Assembly: GCA_034429745.1 (NCBI GenBank)
Contig: DAOUFY010000146.1
Location: forward strand, 1 to 19,455
DNA length: 19,455 bases
From: JBAXBF01 sp034429745
Lineage (GTDB): Bacteria; Chloroflexota; Anaerolineae; Anaerolineales; DRKV01
Direction of reading: 5' to 3'
Shown piece after piece: positions 1 through 8,580 of this stretch (position 1 is its first letter; each line of letters opens with the position of its first letter). Both the position numbers and the translations under genes were made by a program. Below the pieces are notes generated by a model. The model did no database searches. It worked only from the letters and a program-made list of their open reading frames with translations, and had not been told where the DNA came from.

Positions 1-24
1 CGGTCTATCTTTGATCTCGCCCAT
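1..24 (-). CDS. Start of an unidentified gene, cut by the window edge
   Basis: Only the first eight codons are present (reading MGEIKDRP), so the product cannot be named. The start is well supported. The ATG is preceded by a near-perfect Shine-Dalgarno, AGGAGGT, seven to eight bases upstream, and a good promoter lies further upstream at 100-128. The leader AAGGAGGTTGT followed by a base and ATG is almost identical to that of the phasin-like gene at the other end of the window. The gene runs leftward, in the same direction as the glycogen operon, but is separated from it by 288 bases. Confidence 0.6.
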
Positions 25-99
25 CACAACCTCCTTTTATTTTGTCTTTTTAAATTCCCAAATTAAGAGCCTTATGTGAGTCATTAAGCATAATACAAG

Positions 100-128
100 A
101 GTATAACATATTTTGCAAATCAAGTAAA
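100..128 (-). promoter_or_regulatory. Extended -10 promoter for the truncated leftmost gene
   Basis: On the minus strand TTTACT (123-128) is followed after 17 bases by TATACT (100-105). The -10 is preceded by TGT, giving an extended -10. Transcription would start near 93, leaving a leader of about 70 nt before the ATG at 24. The rest of the AT-rich gap up to 312 shows no gene, and I see no convincing terminator for the cyclase gene that ends at 313. Confidence 0.55.
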
Positions 129-312
129 GAAGATAATAATTAATTGCATTTATTTTATATATTAAGATAATTTATGTAGAATTTCATTACATATATTGCA
201 AGAAATGCAAAATATAATTCTCTCCTAAAAATATTAAACTCGTTTTTATTACATTACTTCACCAAAAGTTCACATAATATAGTTATTATTGGCTTATCAT
301 CCTTCCAAGGTC

Positions 313-2007
313 TTAAGCAGGATCTGCTCTTACCACGCGATTACGTCCTTGATGTTTTGCGGTGTATAAAGCTTTATCTGCTGCATCCGTCAAACTAACA
401 TAATCAGCAAAAGTCGGAAAAGAAGCAATTCCTCCGCTGAAAGTTACCGTGAATTCTGCATCAACACCTGTTACTGGCCTATGGATAACTTTAGAAAACC
501 CTTCATTTAGCTCCTTCAATACTTTTTCTCCTGAAGTTATCGGTGTGTCAGGAAAAATGACGGCAAATTCTTCTCCTCCATAGCGACCAATAATATCTGT
601 TGATCTAAGCCGCTGCCGCAAGTAATTGGCTAAACTTTTTAATACCCGATCGCCAGTCGGATGTCCATAGGTATCATTGACTTTCTTAAAATAGTCAATA
701 TCTATCATTGAAAAACATAATGAGGACTGCTGACGGCGAGCTCGATTTATCTCCTGATTCAATCTTGAACTTATGTTTGTATGATTTAACAATCCCGTTA
801 GACTATCACTAATCATCATACTTCTCAATTTGCGGTGTCTTTCAACTCGTGAGGTGATTGAACGAATTAGATGATCAGGTTTTATCGGTTTGGATAAGAA
901 ATCATCTCCCCCAAAACTCATCGCGGTTAATTGAGTATCCTTATCAGTTTCAGCTGATAAAAATACAATGGGTACAGATACAAAAGCTTCCATCTGACGG
1001 ATAACCTTTGCCAGCTCAATTCCATTGCAAGGCTCCATATACATATCTAATAAAATTAAATCCGGATTCATTGCTAATAGTACTGGGTAAAGATCAAGTG
1101 GATTTTCAACGACTTCTGTAATCATCCCCGCATTATTTAGTACACTGGATATAAATTTTGCCTGAACTCGCGAATCCTCAACCATCAAAATACGGTAAGG
1201 TTCCACTTTTTCTTTAACTGTCAAGTTGTCCAGCACATCTATCAACGCTCCAATGTTTATTGGTTTCGTAAAATAAGCGGTACTTCCAGCCCTAACCGCT
1301 TGCAAACGGCTGATCAAAGTATCACTTGTTGAAACAAAAATGACAGGAATCTTTTGCACAGTTTCTGTTAGATTACTTGATAGGTGCTTAGTGATAAAAT
1401 CCGGCCCCGCTGTATCCCCTTCTGGGAAGATCACATCCATAATGATGGCAGTAGGTTGTTGTTCTCGCAATGCTTTGCCTAAATCTTTTAGTTGAGTAAA
1501 AGTTTTAATTGTGTAACCAAAATAACCGACTTGAATCTCCAATTCTCGCGCTTGAATTGGATCGTCTTCTACTAAAAAAATTAAATTGTGTGCTCGCTTT
1601 TCCTTAATAACTTGTGTCTCAATACTATAAACATCCAAAGAAGGTAAGCGAGATTTATCTTTTTTTACTGCCAAATGAATGACTTCTAACCAGGATTCAA
1701 ATTCCTTTATATAATTATTTACGTTACTCATCTCACGTTGCTTGACATGATTATCCATGACCGTCGCAATGGAAGCCAACTTGCTATAACCTAGCATAGA
1801 ACTGGAACCAGCAAGTTTATGAAATATCACATGAAGATTGTTCAGCTTTTCAAAGGTTTCGGATTGTTTTTCAGGTTGGCTCTCCGATGCTATCAAAAGA
1901 TCTTTAGCCTCAGCCCAATTCTTTTCAATCTCTGCAATCATTTCTGGCAGTTGATCCTCAAAAGCTTTTATATTTTCTTGGTGAGCTTCTTGATAATGTT
2001 TAACCAT
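313..2007 (-). CDS. Hpt-REC-REC-GGDEF diguanylate cyclase
   Basis: This is a cytoplasmic signalling protein expected to make cyclic di-GMP from two GTP. An Hpt domain covers about residues 1-115, with the phospho-accepting His63 in FHKLAGSSS. A first receiver domain covers about 141-262 (acidic D148/D149, acceptor D191, K248). A second covers about 271-392 (E277/D278, D321, K373). The GGDEF domain covers about 398-560, with the active-site loop GGEEF at 477-481 and an inhibitory-site RxxD (R468-D471) the usual five residues before it. Both receivers keep the phosphorylation residues, so the protein could take part in a phosphorelay, but no histidine kinase is nearby. There is no membrane segment. 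The start ATG overlaps the stop of the upstream adenosyltransferase gene as TAATG, which points to translational coupling at the end of the glycogen operon. Catalytic activity is inferred from intact motifs. Confidence 0.9.
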   Translation of the reverse strand: MVKHYQEAHQENIKAFEDQLPEMIAEIEKNWAEAKDLLIASESQPEKQSETFEKLNNLHVIFHKLAGSSSMLGYSKLASIATVMDNHVKQREMSNVNNYIKEFESWLEVIHLAVKKDKSRLPSLDVYSIETQVIKEKRAHNLIFLVEDDPIQARELEIQVGYFGYTIKTFTQLKDLGKALREQQPTAIIMDVIFPEGDTAGPDFITKHLSSNLTETVQKIPVIFVSTSDTLISRLQAVRAGSTAYFTKPINIGALIDVLDNLTVKEKVEPYRILMVEDSRVQAKFISSVLNNAGMITEVVENPLDLYPVLLAMNPDLILLDMYMEPCNGIELAKVIRQMEAFVSVPIVFLSAETDKDTQLTAMSFGGDDFLSKPIKPDHLIRSITSRVERHRKLRSMMISDSLTGLLNHTNISSRLNQEINRARRQQSSLCFSMIDIDYFKKVNDTYGHPTGDRVLKSLANYLRQRLRSTDIIGRYGGEEFAVIFPDTPITSGEKVLKELNEGFSKVIHRPVTGVDAEFTVTFSGGIASFPTFADYVSLTDAADKALYTAKHQGRNRVVRADPA

Positions 2008-2561
2008 TATTCACCTTTTTTTGCCAAAGAGGGTATAGTCTTTTGATCAAAATACATTACGTATAATTCAAGGACAAAACAAAGCGAAGATACTCTATTT
2101 AAATAAGCTAAAACATATTCATTATTTATTTCACCATAAATACTCAAAGCGCTAACTTTTCTTTCAGCGCGACGGGCAGCTGTCCGCGCTAAATCGAGGG
2201 CTGCATTTGCCAGTGTATCCCCACTGAGAATAAACTCCTCTATGGGTGGAAACTGCTCTGCATAATAATCAATTTGATTTTCGAGCCATTTTACTTGTTG
2301 TTCTGAAATTGAGTGAAATTTTTCAGCATTTTCAGGGGTGGCTGCCAATTCGGCCATTAACCGATATAGATCGCGTTGTATTTGGGCAAGTATTGCCTTT
2401 AGAGAATGATCGTCAATGACCGCCCGAGCAAAACCTAATGCAGCACTTACTTCATCAACAGCACCAAGGGCTTCTGGACGGGGATGATACTTAGGTACTT
2501 TTCCCTTTCCTAATAATGTAGTAAAACCATCATCACCTGATCGAGTATAATATTTACTCAT
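2007..2561 (-). CDS. PduO-type cob(I)alamin adenosyltransferase
   Basis: This enzyme transfers the adenosyl group of ATP to cob(I)alamin, giving coenzyme B12. The 184 residues cover the whole PduO/MMAB family. The N-terminal nucleotide-binding motif reads YTRSGDDGFTTLLGKGKV (residues 5-22), followed by RPEALGAVDE (28-37). The signature helix is ARTAARRAERKV (125-136), with the paired arginines and Glu that contact ATP. The late motif, usually YLNRLSD, is YLNRVSS here, so the terminal Asp is replaced; I regard this as lineage divergence and not a defect. The gene overlaps malQ by 8 nt and the cyclase gene by 1 nt. No B12-dependent enzyme or cobalamin synthesis gene is in the window, so its place in a glycogen operon is unexplained. 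Confidence 0.88.
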   Translation of the reverse strand: MSKYYTRSGDDGFTTLLGKGKVPKYHPRPEALGAVDEVSAALGFARAVIDDHSLKAILAQIQRDLYRLMAELAATPENAEKFHSISEQQVKWLENQIDYYAEQFPPIEEFILSGDTLANAALDLARTAARRAERKVSALSIYGEINNEYVLAYLNRVSSLCFVLELYVMYFDQKTIPSLAKKGE

Positions 2562-4050
2562 TTACTCTGCTGTACAACCAATTCAATTCAGCCATTCTGA
2601 AACTTATCAGCTCATTTAATGCATAAGCAGGCATTCGCCAAACCCAATTTCCTGAAGGCCGGCTTGGATAATTCATCCTCCCATCATTGCCTAGGCTCAG
2701 CAAATCCTGCATTGTAGTCAAAGAAAATACTGCTACGGAAGCCCATGCAGCGCGGATAACATCCCAACTAATATCATGTCCATCAGTACGTAGGTAGCGG
2801 CGTGCAAAATCCCGCTCCTTTTCGCTTACTCGATCATACCACCCTCGAATTGTATCATTGTCATGCGTACCGGTGTACACCACGCAGTCTTCCGTATAAT
2901 GATGGGGCAAATCTACATCTTCAGGTCCGTCATCAAACGCAAAGACTAAAATCTTCATGCCGGGCAATCCAAACTTTTGTCTCAGTTGCACTACATCCGG
3001 AGTGATGACACCCAAATCTTCAGCAATTATCGGTAAATCACCCAACTCTCGAGCAATTGTCTTCAGCAAACTTTCTCCTGGCGCAGGCACCCATCGTCCA
3101 TTGATAGCATCATTTTCATATGCCGGCACTTCCCAATACGCTGCAAAACCGCGAAAATGATCTAGACGAACAATATCCACTGCTGAAAGTACCGCTCGTA
3201 CCCGCCTCACCCACCATTCAAAGCCGCTGGCTTCATGAACCTCCCAGCGGTACAGCGGGTTGCCCCACAGCTGTCCGCTTGGTGAAAAATAATCCGGCGG
3301 CACACCTGCAACGACTGTAGGCATACCATCTTTATCAAGATAAAACAACTCAGGATTAGCCCACACTTCAACTGAATCGTGTGCCATGAAGATGGGAATA
3401 TCACCAATGATTTTAATTTTCTTTTCTTTTGCATAAGCATACAGCTGCTGCCATTGATAAAAAAATAAAAACTGAAAGAATGTTTGGCGTTGCATTTCAT
3501 CGCGATATTTATCCCGCGCCTCAATGATGGCTCTTTTTGTTCTCTGACGCAATGGCTTTTCCCATTTAAACCAAGGCTCACCAAGATGAGCTTCTTTCAA
3601 CGCCATAAACAATGAAAAATCATCCAGCCAATAACTGTTTTCATTGCAGAAAAGCTCATATGCTGCTTTTATATGTGGCGGAGGAGAGTTTACAAACCTT
3701 TTATAGGCTTTATGCAGTAATGAAATTTTCCAAGGGATAACCGACCCATAATCCACAATATGAGATGGAAAATTAGGCATGTCATCAAAATCAGAATCCT
3801 TCAATAACCCTTCTCTTTTAAGCAATTCAGGGCTGATTAGGTAAATGTTGCCGCCAAATGCAGAAAAACATTGGTAGGGAGAATCACCATAGCCGGTTGG
3901 TCCAAGGGGAAGAATTTGCCATAAGCCGCAACGAGATTGAACAAGAAAATCTATCCATTCGTACGCTGAAGGGCCTAAATCACCAATTCCATAAGGGGAA
4001 GGCAAGCTTGTGGGATGCAAAAGAATTCCAGATGAGCGGCTAAACTTCAT
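2554..4050 (-). CDS. malQ: 4-alpha-glucanotransferase (amylomaltase, GH77)
   Basis: MalQ transfers segments of alpha-1,4-glucan between chains and works with glycogen phosphorylase on maltodextrins. The protein is 498 residues from the chosen start and follows amylomaltase along its length. It opens with SGILLHPTSLPSPYGIGDLG. The catalytic residues expected from Thermus amylomaltase are present: nucleophile D297 in RLDHFRG, acid/base E344 in AEDLG, and D397 in THDND. The substrate-loop region GVPPDYFSPSGQLWGNP is at 249-265. I chose the ATG at 4050 because it has GGAG about ten bases upstream and the family's N-terminus begins there. An in-frame ATG at 4170 would add 40 unrelated residues lying inside glgC. 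The gene overlaps glgC by 11 nt. Confidence 0.95.
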   Translation of the reverse strand: MKFSRSSGILLHPTSLPSPYGIGDLGPSAYEWIDFLVQSRCGLWQILPLGPTGYGDSPYQCFSAFGGNIYLISPELLKREGLLKDSDFDDMPNFPSHIVDYGSVIPWKISLLHKAYKRFVNSPPPHIKAAYELFCNENSYWLDDFSLFMALKEAHLGEPWFKWEKPLRQRTKRAIIEARDKYRDEMQRQTFFQFLFFYQWQQLYAYAKEKKIKIIGDIPIFMAHDSVEVWANPELFYLDKDGMPTVVAGVPPDYFSPSGQLWGNPLYRWEVHEASGFEWWVRRVRAVLSAVDIVRLDHFRGFAAYWEVPAYENDAINGRWVPAPGESLLKTIARELGDLPIIAEDLGVITPDVVQLRQKFGLPGMKILVFAFDDGPEDVDLPHHYTEDCVVYTGTHDNDTIRGWYDRVSEKERDFARRYLRTDGHDISWDVIRAAWASVAVFSLTTMQDLLSLGNDGRMNYPSRPSGNWVWRMPAYALNELISFRMAELNWLYSRVNE

Positions 4051-5299
4051 AAGGCATTCTCCGCGACTCAATGTATTCATCACTTGTAATAAGGTTAGAG
4101 CGATAATCCTCCGCAGTAACATCAGTACCAATAATTGCTCCGGGTTGTATTGTAAAACCACTTGGAACACGGCTACTTTTTCCTATCATGGTTATTCTCA
4201 AATTGTCCTCCATAACAGCACCTATGCGTACATTAGAACCAATGGTAACTACTTTATCAATGATGGCTCTTTCAATAATGCAATCATTACCGATAACGGA
4301 ATCAGTTAACACTATCGATTCGATGATTTTCGAATCCGAATAGACAGTTACACCAGGAGACAAAACGCTTTTCTCGACAACTGCTCCACTATTAATCACA
4401 CATCCATCACAAATCAAACTATCAATGATCTGAGCCGAACGCGAAATCCGCACCGGAGGTCTTTCTTCTGTGCGAGTGTGGATGATCCAAGTACGGTCAT
4501 TCAAATCCAAATGAGGCGGTGTCTTTAACAAATCCATCTGTGCTTGCCAATACGATTCAACTGTCCCAACGTCCATCCAATAATCATGATAAGGATATGC
4601 AAAAGCGCGAGCTCCTTGTTTTACCAACCAAGGCAGGATGTTCTTTCCAAAATCATGGTCAGAATCCTCCCGTTTGTGATCTTCCCATAATGCTTCATTA
4701 AGCACATTAAGATTGAAAAGGTAAATGCCCATATTTGCTAAGTTGGAAGGGGGTATTTGTGGCTTTTCGACAAAATCATTTATTCTATAATACTCATCAA
4801 CCCCTACAATGCCGAAACGCGAAGCTTCAGAAATGGGTACTCGAATAGTACCCATGGTAAGGTCTGCTTTATTTTCTACATGAAATTGAATCATTTTACC
4901 ATAGTTCATTTTATATATATGATCACCGGATAAGATCAAAATATGGGTAGGGTTGTCGCGCTTGATAAAAGAAAAATTCTGCTGCACTGCATCAGCAGTT
5001 CCTAAATACCAATCAGAAGCGCCGCGAGTCTTATAAGGGGTAAGAATATGCACTCCGCCGCTGAACTCGCGGTTTAAATCCCATGGGCCGCCTGCTCTGA
5101 TATGCTCAATCAAGGAATGCGGGCGATATTGCGCCAATATCATTACATCAAAAATACCGGAGTTAGAACAGTTGGAGAGTGTAAAATCAATAATTCGATA
5201 TTTCCCTGCAAACGGTACAGCCGGTTTTGTTCTTTTCGCTGTTAATGTGCCTAACCGAGAACCCTCTCCTCCTGCTAAAATAACAGCTCGAGTTTTCAT
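4040..5299 (-). CDS. glgC: Glucose-1-phosphate adenylyltransferase (ADP-glucose pyrophosphorylase)
   Basis: GlgC makes ADP-glucose from glucose-1-phosphate and ATP, the committed and usually allosterically controlled step of glycogen synthesis. The 419 residues fit the bacterial enzyme. The nucleotide-binding loop is ILAGGEGSRLGTLT (7-20), followed by KPAVPFAGKYRIIDF (25-39). WYLGTADAVQQN is at 97-108, LSGDHIYKM at 123-131, and the substrate-binding Lys in FVEKP is K179. From about residue 285 a left-handed beta-helix with isoleucine/valine hexapeptide repeats runs to near the end. The start is supported by GGGAG upstream. The gene lies 70 nt downstream of glgA and overlaps malQ, so it belongs to the same operon. 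Confidence 0.96.
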   Translation of the reverse strand: MKTRAVILAGGEGSRLGTLTAKRTKPAVPFAGKYRIIDFTLSNCSNSGIFDVMILAQYRPHSLIEHIRAGGPWDLNREFSGGVHILTPYKTRGASDWYLGTADAVQQNFSFIKRDNPTHILILSGDHIYKMNYGKMIQFHVENKADLTMGTIRVPISEASRFGIVGVDEYYRINDFVEKPQIPPSNLANMGIYLFNLNVLNEALWEDHKREDSDHDFGKNILPWLVKQGARAFAYPYHDYWMDVGTVESYWQAQMDLLKTPPHLDLNDRTWIIHTRTEERPPVRISRSAQIIDSLICDGCVINSGAVVEKSVLSPGVTVYSDSKIIESIVLTDSVIGNDCIIERAIIDKVVTIGSNVRIGAVMEDNLRITMIGKSSRVPSGFTIQPGAIIGTDVTAEDYRSNLITSDEYIESRRMPYEV

Positions 5300-5369
5300 T
5301 GCGTTTTTTCTCCCTTAATGGCAAATCACCCTTACACAATTTTTTCTTTTATCCTATTATCCATACTTT

Positions 5370-6860
5370 CTACCAAGTGTTGTTATTCTTCCCATTGGCA
5401 TTATTTTCATGCAGGATCGTATAGAGATTAAAATATTTCAAAGCCGATTGCTGCCATGAAAAATCTCTTTCCATACAAAATTTTTGAATCTTTTTCCATA
5501 CTTTTTTTTGTTTATAAGCTGCTAACGCTCTACGAATGGCTTTTTCTAAATCTAAAGCTGTTGCTTCTTCAAAAAGAAAACCCGTACATTCTGCCAAATG
5601 CATGCAATCAACAATCGTATCTTTTAACCCACCAGTTGCGCGTGCAACCGGCACACAACCATAGCGCATGGCAATCATTTGCACTAAACCACATGGCTCA
5701 TACCTAGAAGGAATTAGGAAAATATCCGCTCCCCCATAAATATGGCGACTCAATTCTTTGTCATAAGCAATTATCGCTCTAACACGTTCTGGAAAAATGC
5801 GCTCCAAACGACGTGAAGCATCCTCAAGATCGGGGGAGCCTGTACCAAGAATGATAGCCTGCCAACGTAAATCAGCCAAATTCATTAAAGCATCAAGCAC
5901 TAAGTCGATCCCTTTTTGGTAATCCAGACGGCTTACAACTGCCATAATGGGATTTCGCGGTTCTACTTCTAAATTAAACCGCTTTTGCAGCCAAGTCTTA
6001 TTTCCTTCACGCGGTTCAATGTGTGAGACACTATAGTTGAAAGTGATTGCAGGATCAATCTCTGGGTTCCAATAATCTGTATCTATACCATTCAAGATGC
6101 CACTTATGGTATCTTGACGCGATTTAAGAAACTCATGCAAGCCAGAACCATAACTCGGTGTAAGTATTTCACTTGCATAGCCTGGGGAAACCGCGACAAT
6201 ATGATCCGCAGTCAGCAAACCAACTGGAAAGGGCAAATTTTGCGCCCAAAAGGGAAGTGAAGAATTTTCAGCCGGCGGCAGCCCAAAATCATTCATAGCT
6301 TGCCCTGCACCACTGCCTAAATAGGGTAGGTTGTGGATGGTCAACAGGGTTTTGATATTTGAATAAAACTGATCTTTTTTTCTTTTTAAATAGACATAAT
6401 AGACCGCAGGTGCCGTATGCCAATCATTGGCGTGTAAAATATGCGGCTGCCATCCTATTGTTTTAGCCAGTTCTACAGCAGCTATGGAGAAAAACACGTA
6501 TTTATGTCCATCCAAAGCTGCATCCATTGCATATATAGGACCTGGCTCGGTCGGTATAGGGCTGCCTTGGATCAGATAGACGGTAATTCCATCTACGCGC
6601 ACTTCGTAAGCCTTCGCCTCCACCAAACCTTTGTTCGATGGGATACCAAAGCTTGCAATAGATTCTAAATCCAAATTATCGCGTGAAATTGCCGCATGCA
6701 AAGGCAAAGCTAGCCGTATATCTACTTCATAAGGTGCAGTCTCTTTTTGAGTTAATTGGGATATAGCCCGAACAAGGGAATAGGCAACTTCTCCTAAACC
6801 ACCCACAGTAACAAATGGCCGTGACTCAGCTGCGATATAGAGAATGTTGAGTTTCTTCAA
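5370..6860 (-). CDS. glgA: Glycogen (ADP-glucose) synthase, GT5
   Basis: GlgA extends alpha-1,4-glucan chains from ADP-glucose and uses the product of the adjacent glgC. The protein has 496 residues and two Rossmann domains. The N-terminal one carries VGGLGEVAYSL (19-29) and HANDWHTA (143-150). The C-terminal one carries SRLDYQKG (310-317), with R311 and K316 as phosphate contacts, and RYEPCGLVQ (386-394), with catalytic E388. The donor-site motif, normally KxGGL, reads TVGGL: residue 18 is Thr (codon ACT) instead of Lys (see findings). The start codon is TTG at 6858-6860. It is supported by GAGGT five bases upstream, and MKKLNILYIAAE is the expected family N-terminus. The gene is first in the minus-strand operon and diverges from surE across 88 nt. 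Confidence 0.93.
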   Translation of the reverse strand: MKKLNILYIAAESRPFVTVGGLGEVAYSLVRAISQLTQKETAPYEVDIRLALPLHAAISRDNLDLESIASFGIPSNKGLVEAKAYEVRVDGITVYLIQGSPIPTEPGPIYAMDAALDGHKYVFFSIAAVELAKTIGWQPHILHANDWHTAPAVYYVYLKRKKDQFYSNIKTLLTIHNLPYLGSGAGQAMNDFGLPPAENSSLPFWAQNLPFPVGLLTADHIVAVSPGYASEILTPSYGSGLHEFLKSRQDTISGILNGIDTDYWNPEIDPAITFNYSVSHIEPREGNKTWLQKRFNLEVEPRNPIMAVVSRLDYQKGIDLVLDALMNLADLRWQAIILGTGSPDLEDASRRLERIFPERVRAIIAYDKELSRHIYGGADIFLIPSRYEPCGLVQMIAMRYGCVPVARATGGLKDTIVDCMHLAECTGFLFEEATALDLEKAIRRALAAYKQKKVWKKIQKFCMERDFSWQQSALKYFNLYTILHENNANGKNNNTW

Positions 6861-6922
6861 TATCTACCTCTTTTTTATCACAAATTTCTTGTCTAATTTT
6901 ACTCAATTTTAAATGGTTTGGC

Positions 6923-6928
6923 TATAAT
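6923..6928 (+). promoter_or_regulatory. Possible -10 element for surE
   Basis: A perfect TATAAT lies in the 88-nt gap between the divergent glgA and surE genes. No good -35 stands at 17 or 18 bases; the nearest is TTACTC at 6899-6904. If used, transcription would begin near 6935, inside the GAGGT (6932-6936) that would otherwise be the surE Shine-Dalgarno, so the assignment is doubtful. Confidence 0.3.
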
Positions 6929-6948
6929 AATGAGGTAAAATTGTTCTC

Positions 6949-7755
6949 ATGAAACTAGAAAAGCATATTCTCCTCACAAATGACGATGGCATAGAATCGC
7001 CAGGTTTGTGGGCAGCTGCAAATGCTCTCCGTCCATTAGGAACAGTGCATGTAGTAGCACCGCGGGAACAACATTCGGGTGCTGGACGCAGTATGCCCGT
7101 AACCTCCGATGGCATTATTCACGAAAGGATCATCCACATTAACGGGTATGAATGGAAAGCCTATGCAGTAGGTGGCAGTCCCGCCCAAACCGTTGAACAT
7201 GCTATCCTGGAAATTTTATCCTTCAAACCTCAGGTTATTATTTCTGGAATCAACTTCGGTGAAAATTTAGGAGTTGGAATTACTGCTTCTGGCACTATTG
7301 GTGCGGCTTTAGAGGGCGCCCTTTTTGGTATTCCAGCCATAGCTGTTTCATTAGAGACTCCTCCCGAATACTATTACTCACACTCAATGAAAATAGATTT
7401 TTCCACCGCTGCTTTTTTCACGAAACTATTCACTGAAATCGTCTTATCAAAACCTTTGCCTAAAGATGTGGATGTTTTAAAAATTGACATTCCTAATGAT
7501 GCCACTCCTCAAACACCATGGAAAGTAACCCGTTTGACTCGCTTTCCTTATTATGAACTTACTCCGCCGATGCGCAACAGCTGGAATGAAAAAGGATTGA
7601 TAGGCTACCGTCCTCATGATGGAATTCAACATCCTAAAGATTCTGATGCATACATAATTCGCAAAGAAAGAATGGTATCAGTAACTCCTTTATCTCTTGA
7701 TTTCACTGCCCGCTTACCCCTAGATGAATTTGAAACTTGGCTAAAGGGAGGTTAA
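6949..7755 (+). CDS. surE: 5'/3'-nucleotidase SurE
   Basis: SurE is a metal-dependent nucleoside monophosphate phosphatase of the stationary-phase survival family. The 268 residues carry the family motifs: LLTNDDGIESPGL (8-20) with metal-binding D12 and D13, APREQHSGAGRS (37-48) with S43, and SGINFGENLG (99-108) with N102 as the usual fourth ligand. ASGTIGAALEG follows at 113-123. The ATG at 6949 is the only possible start because an in-frame TGA lies at 6931. GAGGT is 12 bases upstream, which is longer than usual spacing. Three histidine genes follow on the same strand after 48 nt, so they may be co-transcribed. No functional link to histidine synthesis is obvious. Confidence 0.95.
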   Translation: MKLEKHILLTNDDGIESPGLWAAANALRPLGTVHVVAPREQHSGAGRSMPVTSDGIIHERIIHINGYEWKAYAVGGSPAQTVEHAILEILSFKPQVIISGINFGENLGVGITASGTIGAALEGALFGIPAIAVSLETPPEYYYSHSMKIDFSTAAFFTKLFTEIVLSKPLPKDVDVLKIDIPNDATPQTPWKVTRLTRFPYYELTPPMRNSWNEKGLIGYRPHDGIQHPKDSDAYIIRKERMVSVTPLSLDFTARLPLDEFETWLKGG

Positions 7756-7803
7756 ATTCATTTTTCCCTTGCAAAAAAGATAAAAGCAGAGTTTAATGGA
7801 ATT

Positions 7804-8580
7804 ATGTTAGCAAAACGAATTATTCCCTGTTTGGATATACATGGCGGACGCGTTGTAAAAGGGGTCAATTTTCTCAACCTGCGCGATGCCGGTGATCCTG
7901 TGGAACAAGCCAAAGTCTATGATGAAGCCGGTGCAGATGAGCTAGTTTTCCTTGACATAACTGCCACCCATGAGCAACGCGAGATTGTTTTAGATGTTGT
8001 TCGACGCGTTGCTGATACGGTATTTATGCCATTTACCGTCGGTGGAGGAGTGCGAACGATAGATGACATGCGACAGCTATTGCTAGCCGGAGCCGATAAA
8101 GTCAGCATCAATTCTGCTGCCATTCAAAACCCCACGTTGCTCACCGAAGGAGCCGAACGTTTTGGTTCTCAATGCATTGTGTTGGCTATAGATGCTAAAC
8201 GCAAAAGCGAAGGTGGAGCCCCTTCTTCAAGACCACATTGGGAAGTTTATCGCCAAGGAGGACGTATTCCATGCGGATTAGATGCCGTTGAATGGGCAGT
8301 GAAAGGTGTAGCCATGGGAGCAGGTGAGATTTTATTAACAAGCATGGACGCTGATGGTACTTTGGCAGGTTATGATCTAGAACTTACAAAAGCAGTCGCA
8401 GAAGCTGTTTCAGTTCCCGTGATCGCTTCAGGCGGCGCAGGAAAATTCGAGCATTTCAAGGATGTTCTCACCATTGCCAAAGCAGATGCAGCCCTAGCCG
8501 CCTCCTTGTTTCATGATGGTATTATAAACATCGCTGACTTAAAATCCTATCTCAAGGAGAATCGTGTTTGTGTCCGCTAA
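7804..8580 (+). CDS. hisF: Imidazole glycerol phosphate synthase, cyclase subunit
   Basis: HisF uses ammonia delivered by HisH to turn PRFAR into imidazole glycerol phosphate and AICAR, the fifth step of histidine synthesis. The 258-residue (beta-alpha)8 barrel begins with LAKRIIPCLDIHGGRVVKG; the catalytic Asp in CLDIHGG is D11. The second catalytic Asp is in LAIDAKR. Phosphate-binding segments FTVGGGVRT, SMDADGT and IASGGAGKFEH are intact. HisH is not in this window, so the his genes are scattered or split elsewhere in the genome. The Shine-Dalgarno is weak (GGA). The stop lies 17 nt inside hisI. Confidence 0.97.
   Translation: MLAKRIIPCLDIHGGRVVKGVNFLNLRDAGDPVEQAKVYDEAGADELVFLDITATHEQREIVLDVVRRVADTVFMPFTVGGGVRTIDDMRQLLLAGADKVSINSAAIQNPTLLTEGAERFGSQCIVLAIDAKRKSEGGAPSSRPHWEVYRQGGRIPCGLDAVEWAVKGVAMGAGEILLTSMDADGTLAGYDLELTKAVAEAVSVPVIASGGAGKFEHFKDVLTIAKADAALAASLFHDGIINIADLKSYLKENRVCVR

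Noticed and set aside
110..213. Several TTGCA/TGCAA motifs in the AT-rich gap as binding-site repeats
   Set aside because: Spacing is irregular and flanks differ; short matches are expected by chance in such biased sequence.
301..310. CCTTCCAAGG palindrome as terminator of the cyclase gene
   Set aside because: The 4-bp arms with a 2-nt loop are too short to fold, and no T-run follows on the minus strand.
4051..4170. Longer malQ start at 4170
   Set aside because: The 40 extra residues lie inside glgC and have no likeness to amylomaltase, while ATG 4050 has a ribosome site and the family N-terminus.
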